Below, piece after piece: positions 47,353 through 56,343 of a stretch of 64,000 bases of DNA. The notes under the pieces were generated by a model. That model did not search any database. It had not been told where the DNA came from and saw nothing but the letters and a program-made list of their open reading frames with translations. The position numbers and the translations under genes were made by a program. Source of the stretch: JALOKP01 sp963800865 (GTDB taxonomy: Bacteria; Acidobacteriota; Polarisedimenticolia; J045); the NCBI GenBank assembly GCA_963800865.1, contig CAWDCL010000004.1, positions 682,001 through 746,000 of the forward strand, read 5' to 3'. How positions within the stretch are numbered: the first letter of the stretch is position 1; every line of letters starts with the position of its first letter.

Positions 47353-48295
47353 CGGCACGAACTTCTACGAGAAGAGCCTGCACTTCACGAACCGCGGGAT
47401 CGCCTACTGGTACGCGAAGGAGCAGGGAGGCCTCGAACGGCTGACGGGCCTCACCGTCGACCAGATGGGCTGCATGAAGGCCAAGTGCCACGTGAAGAGC
47501 TGCGACGTCTGCCACCGCGTCGAGACCGCGGGCCAGGCGGCCTACGCCGCGACGGCGGCCCGCGCCGAGCAGGCCTGCCCCCGCTGCCACGCCGTCGACC
47601 CCGAAAACAAGACCCAGGACGTCCACGCCGCGCGTGGCATGACCTGCACCAGCTGCCACGCCGCGCGCGACCTCCACGGCGACGGCGTGGCCTACGACTC
47701 GTGCCTCCAGGAAGGCGCCGTCTCGGCGCGCTGCGAGGGCTGCCACACCGCGCTCCCGCCCAGCCGCAGCCACACCGTGCACGCCGGCAAGGTCGACTGC
47801 ACGGCCTGCCACACCCACGAGTACTGGACCTGCGTGAACTGCCACGTCGACACGCGGCTCAAGGAGAACCGGGACGAGTCGGTCCTCCTGACCGAGATGC
47901 TCTTCCTCGTCAACCGCCGCGGGAAAGTGACGCTGGGCAACTTCCTCAGCTACGTCTACCGCGGGAAGACGATGATCACGTTCGCGCCCTGGTTCTCGCA
48001 CTCGGTGATGAAGGAAGGACGCCCGTGCGAAGCGTGCCACGCGAGCCCGCTCGTGCTGGACGCCGCGGACGGCCGGATCCGCGCCTTCTGGTGGGAGAAC
48101 GGCGAGGTGCGGAGCGTGAAGGGGGTGATCCCGGTGGTGGAGGGGTTGAGCTGGGACATCGCGTGGCTCGATCGCGCCGATGGGAAGTGGGTTCCCCTGG
48201 CCGACCCGCCGAAGCCGCTGGTGAACTACTCGGGTTGGTGCAGCCCGCTGACGGCGGAGCAGCTGGCGCGGCTGGCGAAACCACAGCGTCGGTGA
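47273..48295 (+). CDS. Heptaheme c-type cytochrome, apparently continuous with the upstream hydrolase
   Basis: Seven CxxCH sites are seen: CDVCH, CPRCH, CTSCH, CEGCH, CTACH, CVNCH and CEACH. The first is preceded by MGCMKAKCHVKSCDVCH. After them comes a C-terminal domain rich in Trp/Trp (AFWWENGEVRSVKGVIPVVEG, WDIAWLDRADGKWVP). The cytochrome part begins around NFYEKSLHFTNRGIAYWY, but no signal peptide lies between it and the hydrolase. Since c-type hemes are attached in the periplasm, it needs an export signal, which the hydrolase part supplies. So either this is a true fusion or the upstream frame was joined by error. Confidence 0.85.
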   Translation: MNMEKPGEFNAAVLEFLGTLPAPALTAGTNFYEKSLHFTNRGIAYWYAKEQGGLERLTGLTVDQMGCMKAKCHVKSCDVCHRVETAGQAAYAATAARAEQACPRCHAVDPENKTQDVHAARGMTCTSCHAARDLHGDGVAYDSCLQEGAVSARCEGCHTALPPSRSHTVHAGKVDCTACHTHEYWTCVNCHVDTRLKENRDESVLLTEMLFLVNRRGKVTLGNFLSYVYRGKTMITFAPWFSHSVMKEGRPCEACHASPLVLDAADGRIRAFWWENGEVRSVKGVIPVVEGLSWDIAWLDRADGKWVPLADPPKPLVNYSGWCSPLTAEQLARLAKPQRR

Positions 48296-48330
48296 CGGGG
48301 GCACCGACGACCGCAGCGCCGCAACCGCCG

Positions 48331-48558
48331 CTACTTGGAGGTCTTGGCCTTCTTGGCGCGCGACTTGGACGCCGGCTTGGTCGGGGCCTCGACGCTGGTC
48401 GCCTCGAGCTGGACCATGCTGGTCACGAACTTCTTCCGGCCGCCCTTGTCGAAGTCGATGATGGTGTAGGGCTGGGTGACGTCCGCGATCGTCCCGGTGC
48501 CGTAGATGGGATGAATCACCCGCTCGCTGACGCCGAAGGTCGAAGAGGTCTTGGACAT
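48331..48558 (-). CDS. Small Tudor-like/CarD-like basic protein
   Basis: 75 residues. The N-terminal 50 residues, FGVSERVIHPIYGTGTIADV then IIDFDKGGRKKFVTSMVQLE, match the short beta-barrel found at the C-terminus of PcrA/UvrD helicases and in CarD/TRCF RNA-polymerase-binding domains. The rest is a Lys/Ala/Ser tail (PASKSRAKKAKTSK) typical of nucleic-acid binding. It may bind RNA polymerase or DNA. An AT-rich patch (GTTATCATTATTG on the minus strand, near 48655) may be its promoter, weakly. Confidence 0.65.
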   Translation of the reverse strand: MSKTSSTFGVSERVIHPIYGTGTIADVTQPYTIIDFDKGGRKKFVTSMVQLEATSVEAPTKPASKSRAKKAKTSK

Positions 48559-48727
48559 GGGCTAAGTCCTTCCTGGGAAACGCCCGCGAGGGGTGGCTCG
48601 CGACCGGCTTACTGGGTGGTGACGTCGCACCGGTCACTTCGACGGACGCCGAACAATAATGATAACGCATCCCGGCCGTTCGCGCCCGTGACGCGTTCCG
48701 GGCCGGCTTCCCGGCCCGCGACGCCGC

Positions 48728-49417
48728 TCAGAACAGCCCCAGCGTCGCGCGCGCGGTAAACCAGCCGCCGACGGCCAGGAAGACCGCGGCGGTCAGCCAG
48801 CGCGCCCAGCGCCCGACCTGCGTCACGCGGTCGAACGCCGTCCCGACCCAGCTCGCGCCGAGGCCCAGCGGGACGGCGAAGCCGAGCACGGGGACCGCGG
48901 TTCCCAGCCCGTAGGCCGACGGCAGCAGCACGCTGGAGCGCGTCTCGAGCGCGAGCGGCACCAGGCTGCCGAAGAACAGCGCCGCCGAGATCGGGCAGAA
49001 GCTGAGCGCGAAGACGAAGCCCAGCAGCGCGGCCCCCGGCAGCCCCATCCGGTCGACGCGGCGCTGCAGCGACTCGGGGACGCCGCGGCCGCCGAGCGGC
49101 AGCCGGATCGCGCCCATCAGAACGAGCCCGGTGAGCAGCAGGAGCGGCCCCAGCGCCGCCGTCATCCAGCGCTGCAGCGCGTGCGACAGCCTGGGGGCGG
49201 AGAGCAGGCCCAGCACCAGCAGGCCGCCGACCAGGACGTACGCCAGCGCGCGTCCGGCCGCATAGAGGAGCCCGGCCCAGACGACGCGCCGCGGCCGGTC
49301 GACCTGCGTCCCGACGTACGACACCGCCGCGATGTTGGTCGCCAGGGGGCAGGGGCTGATCGAGGTCAGGATCCCCAGCCACAGCGCCGTCGCGGCGCCG
49401 GCGAGCAGCTCAGCCAC
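48728..49417 (-). CDS. arsG: ArsG-like permease (DsbD/CcdA-related, aromatic arsenical efflux)
   Basis: 229 residues from GTG 49417, no clear ribosome site. Six membrane helices with the paired motifs ILTSISPCPLATNIAA and ALSFCPISAALFFG; conserved Cys-Pro pairs as in DsbD/CcdA-type transporters. It is downstream of an ArsF-like gene and arsR, the arrangement of the ArsE-ArsF-ArsG type systems that handle aromatic arsenicals. The family name is assigned from this context plus the Cys-Pro pattern; a general thiol/sulfur exporter role is the alternative. Confidence 0.75.
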   Translation of the reverse strand: MAELLAGAATALWLGILTSISPCPLATNIAAVSYVGTQVDRPRRVVWAGLLYAAGRALAYVLVGGLLVLGLLSAPRLSHALQRWMTAALGPLLLLTGLVLMGAIRLPLGGRGVPESLQRRVDRMGLPGAALLGFVFALSFCPISAALFFGSLVPLALETRSSVLLPSAYGLGTAVPVLGFAVPLGLGASWVGTAFDRVTQVGRWARWLTAAVFLAVGGWFTARATLGLF

Positions 49418-49470
49418 GGGCCGAGCACGGATCAGCCCTGTTTCAGGAAGCCCGGGGCCGCTCGCACCGG

Positions 49471-49908
49471 TCAGCCCTGCTTGAGGAAGGCGGTGATCTG
49501 CACGCGGACGTACTGCTTGAACTCGTCTTCCTCGTGCGCCAGCTGCCAGATCTTGTCGAGGTTCCGGTAGCGGACCTGCCGGCCGCCGACCGTCTCCACC
49601 AGCACGACGGACGGGCCGACGAGCTGGAAGTCCTCGATGAAGTGCTCGTTCGCCGTCTCGTCGTAGTTGACGACGCGCCAGTCGATCGACTTGTCCTTGA
49701 GCTGCGCCGGGAAGTCGGTCTTCAGAACGTCGGCCGTCATCCCTTCCATGCCGACGCAGGTCTTGCACCGCAGCTTGCCGTGGAAGTAGTAGGCGACGAC
49801 CTGCCGGTCGCCTGCCGCCGGCGCGTCGGCGGCGAAAGTGGCAGCGACGAAGACCGAAAGCAGGGCGAGAACGGTCAGCACGACCGGGACGAGGGCACGC
49901 TTGCTCAT
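49471..49908 (-). CDS. arsF: ArsF-like thioredoxin-fold protein
   Basis: 145 residues from ATG 49908 (AAGGAG upstream), overlapping the arsR stop by ATGA. The signal-like N-terminus is ALVPVVLTVLALLSVFVAATFAA. The mature part has the ArsF-family lines YYFHGKLRCKTCVGMEG (CxxC as CKTC), WRVVNYDETANEHFIEDFQLVG, SVVLVETVGGRQVRYRNLDKIWQL. It is probably a periplasmic or lipid-linked redox subunit that reduces nitrophenyl arsenicals or delivers electrons to ArsG. It is followed by arsG. Confidence 0.85.
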   Translation of the reverse strand: MSKRALVPVVLTVLALLSVFVAATFAADAPAAGDRQVVAYYFHGKLRCKTCVGMEGMTADVLKTDFPAQLKDKSIDWRVVNYDETANEHFIEDFQLVGPSVVLVETVGGRQVRYRNLDKIWQLAHEEDEFKQYVRVQITAFLKQG

Positions 49909-50345
49909 CGGGAGTGGCTCCTTGCCTGTGTGGCCCGCGGCGCGCGGCGTGCGGGCTTGACGATGCCGAGTCGGACCAGGTCGCGGTCGGCGCGACAGAC
50001 CTCGGCGAGGGGAATCGCCCGCAGCGAGCGCAGGATCCGGCGGTCCTCGACGACCTGGGCGTCGCGCGCGAGGTCGTCCAGCACCTCGTCGAGCCACGCC
50101 GGGCGCGACGACGGCTCGACGAGCCGGTAGAGGACCCAGCGCCCGTCCTTCCGCTCGACCACCAGCCCGGCCGCGCGCAGCTCCGCCAGGTGCTCGGAAG
50201 CGGTGGAGTTGGCGAGCTCGAGCAGGGCCGTGAGCTGGCAGACGCACAGCTCTCCCGCGGCCAGCGCGGCCAGAAGGCGCAGCCGGACCGGGTGGCCGAG
50301 GACCTTCAGCTGCGAGGCGGTCGAGGGGATCGAGGCCGGCATCAT
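49905..50345 (-). CDS. arsR: ArsR family arsenic-responsive repressor
   Basis: 146 residues. The winged-helix core is HPVRLRLLAALAAGELCVCQLTALLELANSTASEHLAELRAAGLV; the As(III)-sensing cysteines are in ELCVCQL. A C-terminal extension of about 55 residues follows (DDLARDAQVVEDRRILRSLR). The start is at the second of two ATGs with GGAG close upstream. It is divergent from the gcvH-like operon, with a palindrome in the gap, and is expected to repress both directions until arsenite binds. Confidence 0.93.
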   Translation of the reverse strand: MMPASIPSTASQLKVLGHPVRLRLLAALAAGELCVCQLTALLELANSTASEHLAELRAAGLVVERKDGRWVLYRLVEPSSRPAWLDEVLDDLARDAQVVEDRRILRSLRAIPLAEVCRADRDLVRLGIVKPARRAPRATQARSHSR

Positions 50346-50352
50346 TTCTCCA

Positions 50353-50363
50353 ATTTCCGAAAT
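50353..50363. promoter_or_regulatory. Putative ArsR operator
   Basis: ATTTC-C-GAAAT, an almost perfect inverted repeat, is centred at 50358, eight bases outside the arsR start and in the only AT-rich stretch between arsR and the gcvH-like gene (50346-50409). ArsR sites of this shape are usual, so it is the likely shared operator. Confidence 0.5.
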
Positions 50364-50409
50364 AGCGTACTCTCACTTCGTCGGCGCGTCGCCCGGAGAA
50401 TCGACGAGC

Positions 50410-50868
50410 ATGACGCAGGGCCCGGATTACCTCGAGGCGAGGATCGATAAGTTCATCCTGCGTGTGGCGCGCGACCGCGCCTACACCGCGGAAGGGGTCT
50501 GGGCGCGCCCCGAGGCGGACGGCACGCTGCGCCTCGGGGTGAGCGACTACCTGCAGCAGAGCAGCGGCGACGTGACCTTCGCCACCGTGCGGCCCGCCGG
50601 GACGCACCTGGCCGCGGGCGACCCGTTCGTCACCTTCGAGACGATCAAGATCGTGACCGAGCTGGGCAGCCCGGTCGCCGGGACGATCGTCGAGGTCAAC
50701 CCGGAGCTGGTCCTCTCCCCGGAGCGGATCAACCAGGACCCCTACGGCGCGGGCTGGCTGGCCCGCCTGGCGCTCGATCCGACGGCTCCCGGCGTCCCGC
50801 CGCTGCTCGAGCCGCCGGCCTACTTCGAGCTGATGAAGCGGCGCGCGGAAGAGGAGATCGGCGGGTGA
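50410..50868 (+). CDS. GcvH-like lipoyl carrier protein in the arsenic operon
   Basis: 152 residues from ATG 50410. It has the H-protein fold pattern: LRLGVSDYLQQSSGDVTFATVRPAGTHL, and the lipoyl-lysine loop FETIKIVTEL with Lys80, then SPVAGTIVEVN and the closing PYGAGWLARLALDP. No gcvT, gcvP or lipoate ligase gene is nearby, so it is not obviously part of glycine cleavage. It is the first gene of six packed + strand genes that end with ACR3; the lipoyl dithiol could bind or be attacked by As(III), which is inference. Confidence 0.87.
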   Translation: MTQGPDYLEARIDKFILRVARDRAYTAEGVWARPEADGTLRLGVSDYLQQSSGDVTFATVRPAGTHLAAGDPFVTFETIKIVTELGSPVAGTIVEVNPELVLSPERINQDPYGAGWLARLALDPTAPGVPPLLEPPAYFELMKRRAEEEIGG

Positions 50869-51290
50869 TCAAGCGCGTGAGCAACGAGACCGTGATCATC
50901 CCGTGCAGCGGGATCGGCAAGCCGTTCGGCTCCGTCAGCCGCGAGGCCGCCTACGAGGTCGTCGAGACGCTTCGTCCGGATCGCGCGCGCCTCATCGCGC
51001 TGTCGCGCCTGGTCCTCGGCGACGACGAGGCGCGGGACGCGGTGGCGAGCCGTCCGGTCGTGACGATCGACGGCTGCAAGCTGGCTTGCGCGGCGAAGAT
51101 GGCGATGGCCAGCGGCGCGCGCGACGTCCGCGAGCTGGCCGTGATCGACACCTTCCGCCGCCACCCGAAGCTGAAGCCGGAGGGGATCGCGGAGCTGAAC
51201 GAGGCCGGGCAGCAGCTGGCGCGCGTCCTGGCGGAAGAGATCGCGGCGATCGTCGACGAGCACGCCCGCAGGGAGGGGAGCGATGCCTGA
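50865..51290 (+). CDS. DGC-domain putative zinc-binding protein (first copy)
   Basis: 141 residues; the GTG start overlaps the previous stop. The conserved cysteines are C14 (IIPCSGIGK) and DGCKLACAAKM, the DGC domain pattern of small metal- or persulfide-binding proteins that often travel with arsenic and sulfur genes. A helical C-terminal part (PKLKPEGIAELNEAGQQLARVLAEEI) completes it. It is a paralogue of the next gene. Confidence 0.8.
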   Translation: MIKRVSNETVIIPCSGIGKPFGSVSREAAYEVVETLRPDRARLIALSRLVLGDDEARDAVASRPVVTIDGCKLACAAKMAMASGARDVRELAVIDTFRRHPKLKPEGIAELNEAGQQLARVLAEEIAAIVDEHARREGSDA

Positions 51291-51738
51291 GCTGCCGAAG
51301 CGCAAGGTCGGGATCGTCGCCTGCTCCGGCGAGGAGATCGCCGAGGGGACGGTGACCCGCCTCGCGGCGCTGCGGGTGCTGCACGACCTGCGCCCGGAGG
51401 ACACGGTGACGATCTGCCTGCCGCTGTTCCTCGCCGGCGGGGAAGGGGACCGCGCCTTCGCGCGCTTCTACCCGACGGTCACGATCGACGGCTGCGAGAA
51501 GCGCTGCGCCGCGCACGGCACCGCGACCTACTCGGCGGAGCCCGCGGCGTCGGTCGTGGTGAGCGAGCTGGTGACCGAGTGCGGCCTCGGGCCGGTCGAG
51601 GGGCGGCGCCGCCTGAACGAGGCGGGCCGGCAGGCGGTCGAGGCGACGGCCGAGCGGGTGGTCGCCCTCGTCGACGGCCTGTTGAAGCCACCGCGCGGGC
51701 GGCGATTCACGGCGACGCTGCCGTCGGCCGGCCCGTGA
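51283..51738 (+). CDS. DGC-domain putative zinc-binding protein (second copy)
   Basis: 151 residues, overlapping the first copy by eight bases. Same plan: C14 in IVACSGEEI and TIDGCEKRCAAHG, then the helical GRRRLNEAGRQAVEATAERV. It differs from its twin in N-terminal loop length and has the additional Cys in TECGLG. Two DGC genes in tandem suggest a heterodimer or two steps of the same handling. Confidence 0.8.
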   Translation: MPELPKRKVGIVACSGEEIAEGTVTRLAALRVLHDLRPEDTVTICLPLFLAGGEGDRAFARFYPTVTIDGCEKRCAAHGTATYSAEPAASVVVSELVTECGLGPVEGRRRLNEAGRQAVEATAERVVALVDGLLKPPRGRRFTATLPSAGP

Positions 51739-52199
51739 GCCGGACCGCGACCTACCACGCGACGGTCACCTGGACCGGGGGGCACCTCGGGCGGGTGGCG
51801 CTGGGGAACGGCCCGGAGCTGGACTTCTCCGCGCCCCCCGACGCCCACGGCCACGCCGGCGTCCTGACGCCCGAGGACGCGTTCGTCGCGGCGGTCAACA
51901 CCTGCGTGATGCTGATGTTCGTGTGGGCGGCCGAGCGCTTCAAGCTCGAGCTGCTCGCGTACGAGTGCCGAGCCGAGGGGACCAAGCGGATCGAGTTCGA
52001 CCGGACCGAGACGTTCACGGAGGTCCGGCTGACGCCGCGCATCCGCGTCGCGGCCGGGGGGGAGGATCCCGCCGTGGTCGAGGCCCGGACGCGCCGCGCG
52101 CTCGAGGGCGCGCAGAAGTACAGCCTCGTCGCGAACTCCATCAAGTCCGCGCTCGTCGTCGAGCCTTCGATAGACATCGTCGAGGAGGGACACCGATGA
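51735..52199 (+). CDS. OsmC family protein
   Basis: 154 residues from GTG 51735 overlapping the previous stop. OsmC fold signs: LTPEDAFVAAVNTCVMLMF with the reactive Cys, then the long helix and a beta-lobe ending ALVVEPSIDIVEE. OsmC/Ohr proteins use Cys chemistry on hydroperoxides or sulfur compounds. The second Cys (YECRAEG) is not at the canonical resolving position. It is packed tightly with the arsenic operon. Confidence 0.82.
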   Translation: MSRTATYHATVTWTGGHLGRVALGNGPELDFSAPPDAHGHAGVLTPEDAFVAAVNTCVMLMFVWAAERFKLELLAYECRAEGTKRIEFDRTETFTEVRLTPRIRVAAGGEDPAVVEARTRRALEGAQKYSLVANSIKSALVVEPSIDIVEEGHR

Positions 52200-52447
52200 T
52201 CGAGGTGAAGGTCCTGGGGCCGGGGTGCCCCAACTGCTCGCGGCTGGCCGATCTGGTGACGCGGGCCGCGGCCGGCCTCGGCGTCGAGGCGTCGGTCGAG
52301 AAGGTCACCGGCATGGGCGCGATCGTGCAGTACCGGATCCTCGCGACGCCGGGGCTCGTCGTCGACGGGAAGCTGGTCTGCTCGGGGCGGGTGCCGACGG
52401 AAGCGGAGATCACGGGCTGGCTGGCCGGCGCGGCCGGCCGGTCGTAG
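52196..52447 (+). CDS. Small thioredoxin-like protein with CxxC (redox-active disulfide protein 2 type)
   Basis: 83 residues, start ATG 52196 overlapping the OsmC stop. The active site is GPGCPNCSRL near the N-terminus, then the cis-Pro-like ILATPGLVVDGKLVCSG. Such mini-thioredoxins deliver electrons to arsenate or disulfide reductases. It lies directly before the arsenite transporter gene. Confidence 0.88.
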   Translation: MIEVKVLGPGCPNCSRLADLVTRAAAGLGVEASVEKVTGMGAIVQYRILATPGLVVDGKLVCSGRVPTEAEITGWLAGAAGRS

Positions 52448-52470
52448 CGGCGCGGACGGAGGCGACCCGC

Positions 52471-53562
<1,092 letters not shown>

Positions 53563-53619
53563 GGCGCGTGTTCCGCCCGCGGGAAGCGGCGTACACTTCC
53601 GACCGGGGTGTTGGCCGCC

Positions 53620-56094
53620 ATGGGAATGGCCCGCGGAAACAGACAATCTCTCCGGATCGTCGGCCTGCTGCTGTTCGGCCTCGCCGCGCAGGCAGGCCTC
53701 GCCCACGCCGGGACGACCTACTTCGTCAACAACGCGTGGGGGAAGGACTCGAATCCCGGAACGACGCCGGGGACCGCGTGGCGGACGATCCGGAAGGCCG
53801 CGAACACGCTGGTCGCCGGGGACACGGTGCGGATCATGGCCGGTGTCTACGCGGAAGAGGTGATCCCGCTGCACTCGGGCGAGCCGGACGCCTGGATCGC
53901 CTACGAGGCCTTCGGCAACGGCGAGGTGATCCTCCGCCCGACCCGCTTCCCGTTCCGGCTTCCCGCGGACCGCCGGATCGAGTACCTCAGGCTCTCGGGG
54001 CTCAACTTCGACGGCGCGGAGATCGCGGACCGCGGCGTCAGCTACGGCTTTCTCTCGGACGAGTCGACGGGGGAGAAGAGCCACATCGTCGTCGACCGCT
54101 GCACCTTCACCGGCTTCTTCATGGCGATCGAAGTCGCCGGCGGCGCGACCGATGTCGAGATCACGAACTGCACGATGCTGCGCAACCAGTACGGGATCGA
54201 GTTCTGGAATGAGAACGAGCGCGTCCTGATCGCGAGGAACCGGATCGACGAGGGGCGCCTTCACCCGGCCTCCTCAGCCACCGACACCGGCGACCACGTC
54301 GTGTTCAGCTCCAGCGACCCGCTCGCACCGAACCGCGGGATCACGATCGAGGGGAACGAGATCGCCCGCTCGCTGCGGCAGGGGATCCTGATCACCCGCA
54401 CGACCGACGTCGTGGTCCGGGCGAACGACTGCCACGACAACGCCGCGACCGGGATCCAGATCGAAGGCGAGGCGGCCGATCCGATCCCGCTGGCCCGGGT
54501 CGTCGTCGAGGACAACCACTGCTGGGGCAACGGGCGCGGCTACGGGGCCGAGACCGGGATCTGGATCGATGACGCGGACGACGTCGTCGTGCAGCGCAAC
54601 ATCCTGGACCGCAACCCGACCGGGCTGCGGGTCACCGGCTCCGACCGCGTGCTGGTCCGCCACAACGTGATCCACGAAAACGTCTTCAGCTACGTCACCC
54701 CGTCCTCGAGCGGGGCGATCTGGGTCGGGCCGACGGCGCAGGGCGGTTCGGACGTCGTGCTGGTCCACAACACGCTGCACCGCAACGGCCACACCCGGGT
54801 GGTCGGCACCCCGTACTCGTCGCTCAACTTCGGCTACGACTCGACCCCCTCGCTCGCGACCACCGGCATCGCGTTCCGGAACAACATCGCTTCCGAGAGC
54901 CAGGCGGGGAACCCGGAGACGGACCTGCTGGTCCAGGGCGCGCCGGCGGTTCTCGACGACAACGACTACTTCACCCCGCGCCTCGGCGGGCCGCACGTGC
55001 TGCTGGACCCGACCGGTTCGCCCCCCGCGAGCTTCGACGCCTACCGCGCCGCGACCGGCCAGGACGGCCGCTCGATCTCGCTGGCCCCGCTGCCGATCGA
55101 CCCGGCGGCGGGCGACTTCCGCCTGCGGAGCATCAGCCCGTGCATCGACCGCGGCGCGCCGCTCACGGCGGCGCTCGGCGACGGGGACGGCAGCCGCTTC
55201 CTCGCCGTCGCCGATGCACGGTACTTCTCGAACGGCTTCGGGCTCGTCGCGGGAGACCTGGTTCAGGTCGGGGGCAACGTCCCGGTGCGGGTCGAGCAGG
55301 TCGACCGGTCCTCGAACACGCTGACGCTCGAGATGCCGCTCTCCTGGAGCGCGGGAGACGGCGTGAGCTATCCGTTCGCGGGGTCGGCCCCCGACATCGG
55401 GGCGTTCGAGTTCGCGGACGAACCGACCGACGCCGACGCGGACGGCGTCACCGATGCGCGCGACAACTGCCCGGTCGCGCCAAACCCCGCGCAGGAGGAC
55501 GCGGACCTCGACGGCCAGGGTGACGCGTGTGACGGCTTCCCGAACTGCGCGGAGTACCTCGACACGCCGCGCGCGCACGTGGCGGCTGGGCGCGCGGCGT
55601 CCAGCCTGTGCTGGGTCTGGACCGTCGGCGCCGAGGACCTGCTCTGCGACCTGTGCGCCGATCCCGGCTGCTACGACCGCGCGGTCCCGGTGTACGGCTG
55701 GGTCCCGGACTGGTACTCAACCGCGCCCTGCGCGGCGGAGGGGTGCTGCGACGGCGCGGACGACGACCGCGACGGGATCGTCGACTGCGCCGACCCGGCG
55801 TGCGCGGCGACCGCGCTCTGCGAGGGAGGGCCCGGCGCCGTCCCGGGCGACCTCGGCGACATGCTGCGCCTGGAGCTCTCGGGACGCGACGTCGTCTTCG
55901 CGTGGGGCGCCGCCCCCCTGGCGGCGCGCTACAACCTCCGGCGATCCGGCTCGGCGGAGAGCTGGCCGGACGAGCCCTATCGCGCGGGAATCCCGGCGAC
56001 CTCGATCACGATCGAAGGGGAGGCGGACCAGCCGCCGGCCTGCGTCTTCTACCGCGTCACGGGGGTGAGTTGCGCGGGGCTCGAGGGGCCGTAG
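53620..56094 (+). CDS. Exported right-handed parallel beta-helix protein with calcium-binding C-terminus
   Basis: About 824 residues from ATG 53620 (an earlier GTG at 53608 is possible); signal SLRIVGLLLFGLAAQAGLAHA. The body from about 30 to 500 has parallel beta-helix coils with recurrent ...VVVRANDCHDNAATGIQIEG... and ...RNILDRNPTGLRV... lines, as in NosD/pectate-lyase-like proteins. Near the end are a thrombospondin type 3 repeat (DADADGVTDARDNCPVAPNP, then DLDGQGDACD) and a Cys/Asp motif (CCDGADDDRDGIVDCADPAC) seen in MopE-like metal-binding proteins. It is probably a surface or secreted polysaccharide-binding protein. It converges on the AOS operon across a repeat array. Confidence 0.88.
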   Translation: MGMARGNRQSLRIVGLLLFGLAAQAGLAHAGTTYFVNNAWGKDSNPGTTPGTAWRTIRKAANTLVAGDTVRIMAGVYAEEVIPLHSGEPDAWIAYEAFGNGEVILRPTRFPFRLPADRRIEYLRLSGLNFDGAEIADRGVSYGFLSDESTGEKSHIVVDRCTFTGFFMAIEVAGGATDVEITNCTMLRNQYGIEFWNENERVLIARNRIDEGRLHPASSATDTGDHVVFSSSDPLAPNRGITIEGNEIARSLRQGILITRTTDVVVRANDCHDNAATGIQIEGEAADPIPLARVVVEDNHCWGNGRGYGAETGIWIDDADDVVVQRNILDRNPTGLRVTGSDRVLVRHNVIHENVFSYVTPSSSGAIWVGPTAQGGSDVVLVHNTLHRNGHTRVVGTPYSSLNFGYDSTPSLATTGIAFRNNIASESQAGNPETDLLVQGAPAVLDDNDYFTPRLGGPHVLLDPTGSPPASFDAYRAATGQDGRSISLAPLPIDPAAGDFRLRSISPCIDRGAPLTAALGDGDGSRFLAVADARYFSNGFGLVAGDLVQVGGNVPVRVEQVDRSSNTLTLEMPLSWSAGDGVSYPFAGSAPDIGAFEFADEPTDADADGVTDARDNCPVAPNPAQEDADLDGQGDACDGFPNCAEYLDTPRAHVAAGRAASSLCWVWTVGAEDLLCDLCADPGCYDRAVPVYGWVPDWYSTAPCAAEGCCDGADDDRDGIVDCADPACAATALCEGGPGAVPGDLGDMLRLELSGRDVVFAWGAAPLAARYNLRRSGSAESWPDEPYRAGIPATSITIEGEADQPPACVFYRVTGVSCAGLEGP

Positions 56095-56168
56095 CGGCGG
56101 CGCGGAAGCGACACGGCGGTTTGGGCTGCGGGATCTCGTGTCGCCCGAAGCAAGTCGGACAAGGACTG

Positions 56169-56343
56169 GGGCCGCCACGGAGGGCGGCCCCTACGGTTCG
56201 CGTACGGGCCGCCACGGAGGGCGGCCCCTACGGTTCGCGTACGGGCCGCCACGGAGGGCGGCCCCTACGGTTCGCGTACGGGCCGCCACGGAGGGCGGCC
56301 CCTACGGTTCGCGGTACGGGCCGCCACAGAGGCCGGCCCCTAC
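56169..56343. repeat. REP-like palindrome array with a 37-bp tandem unit
   Basis: GGGCCGCC-type inverted copies start at 56169, 56206, 56243 and 56280 (37-bp period, spacer GGTTCGCGTAC), then a last copy at 56318 that mixes both stem types and ends in CCCCTAC at 56343. Its head gives the stop codon of the AOS gene. The array lies between convergent genes. Confidence 0.93.

Noticed and set aside
50410..50868. The GcvH-like protein as part of a glycine cleavage operon
   Set aside because: No gcvT or gcvP gene nearby, and the gene is packed with arsenic genes, so this assignment is not supported.
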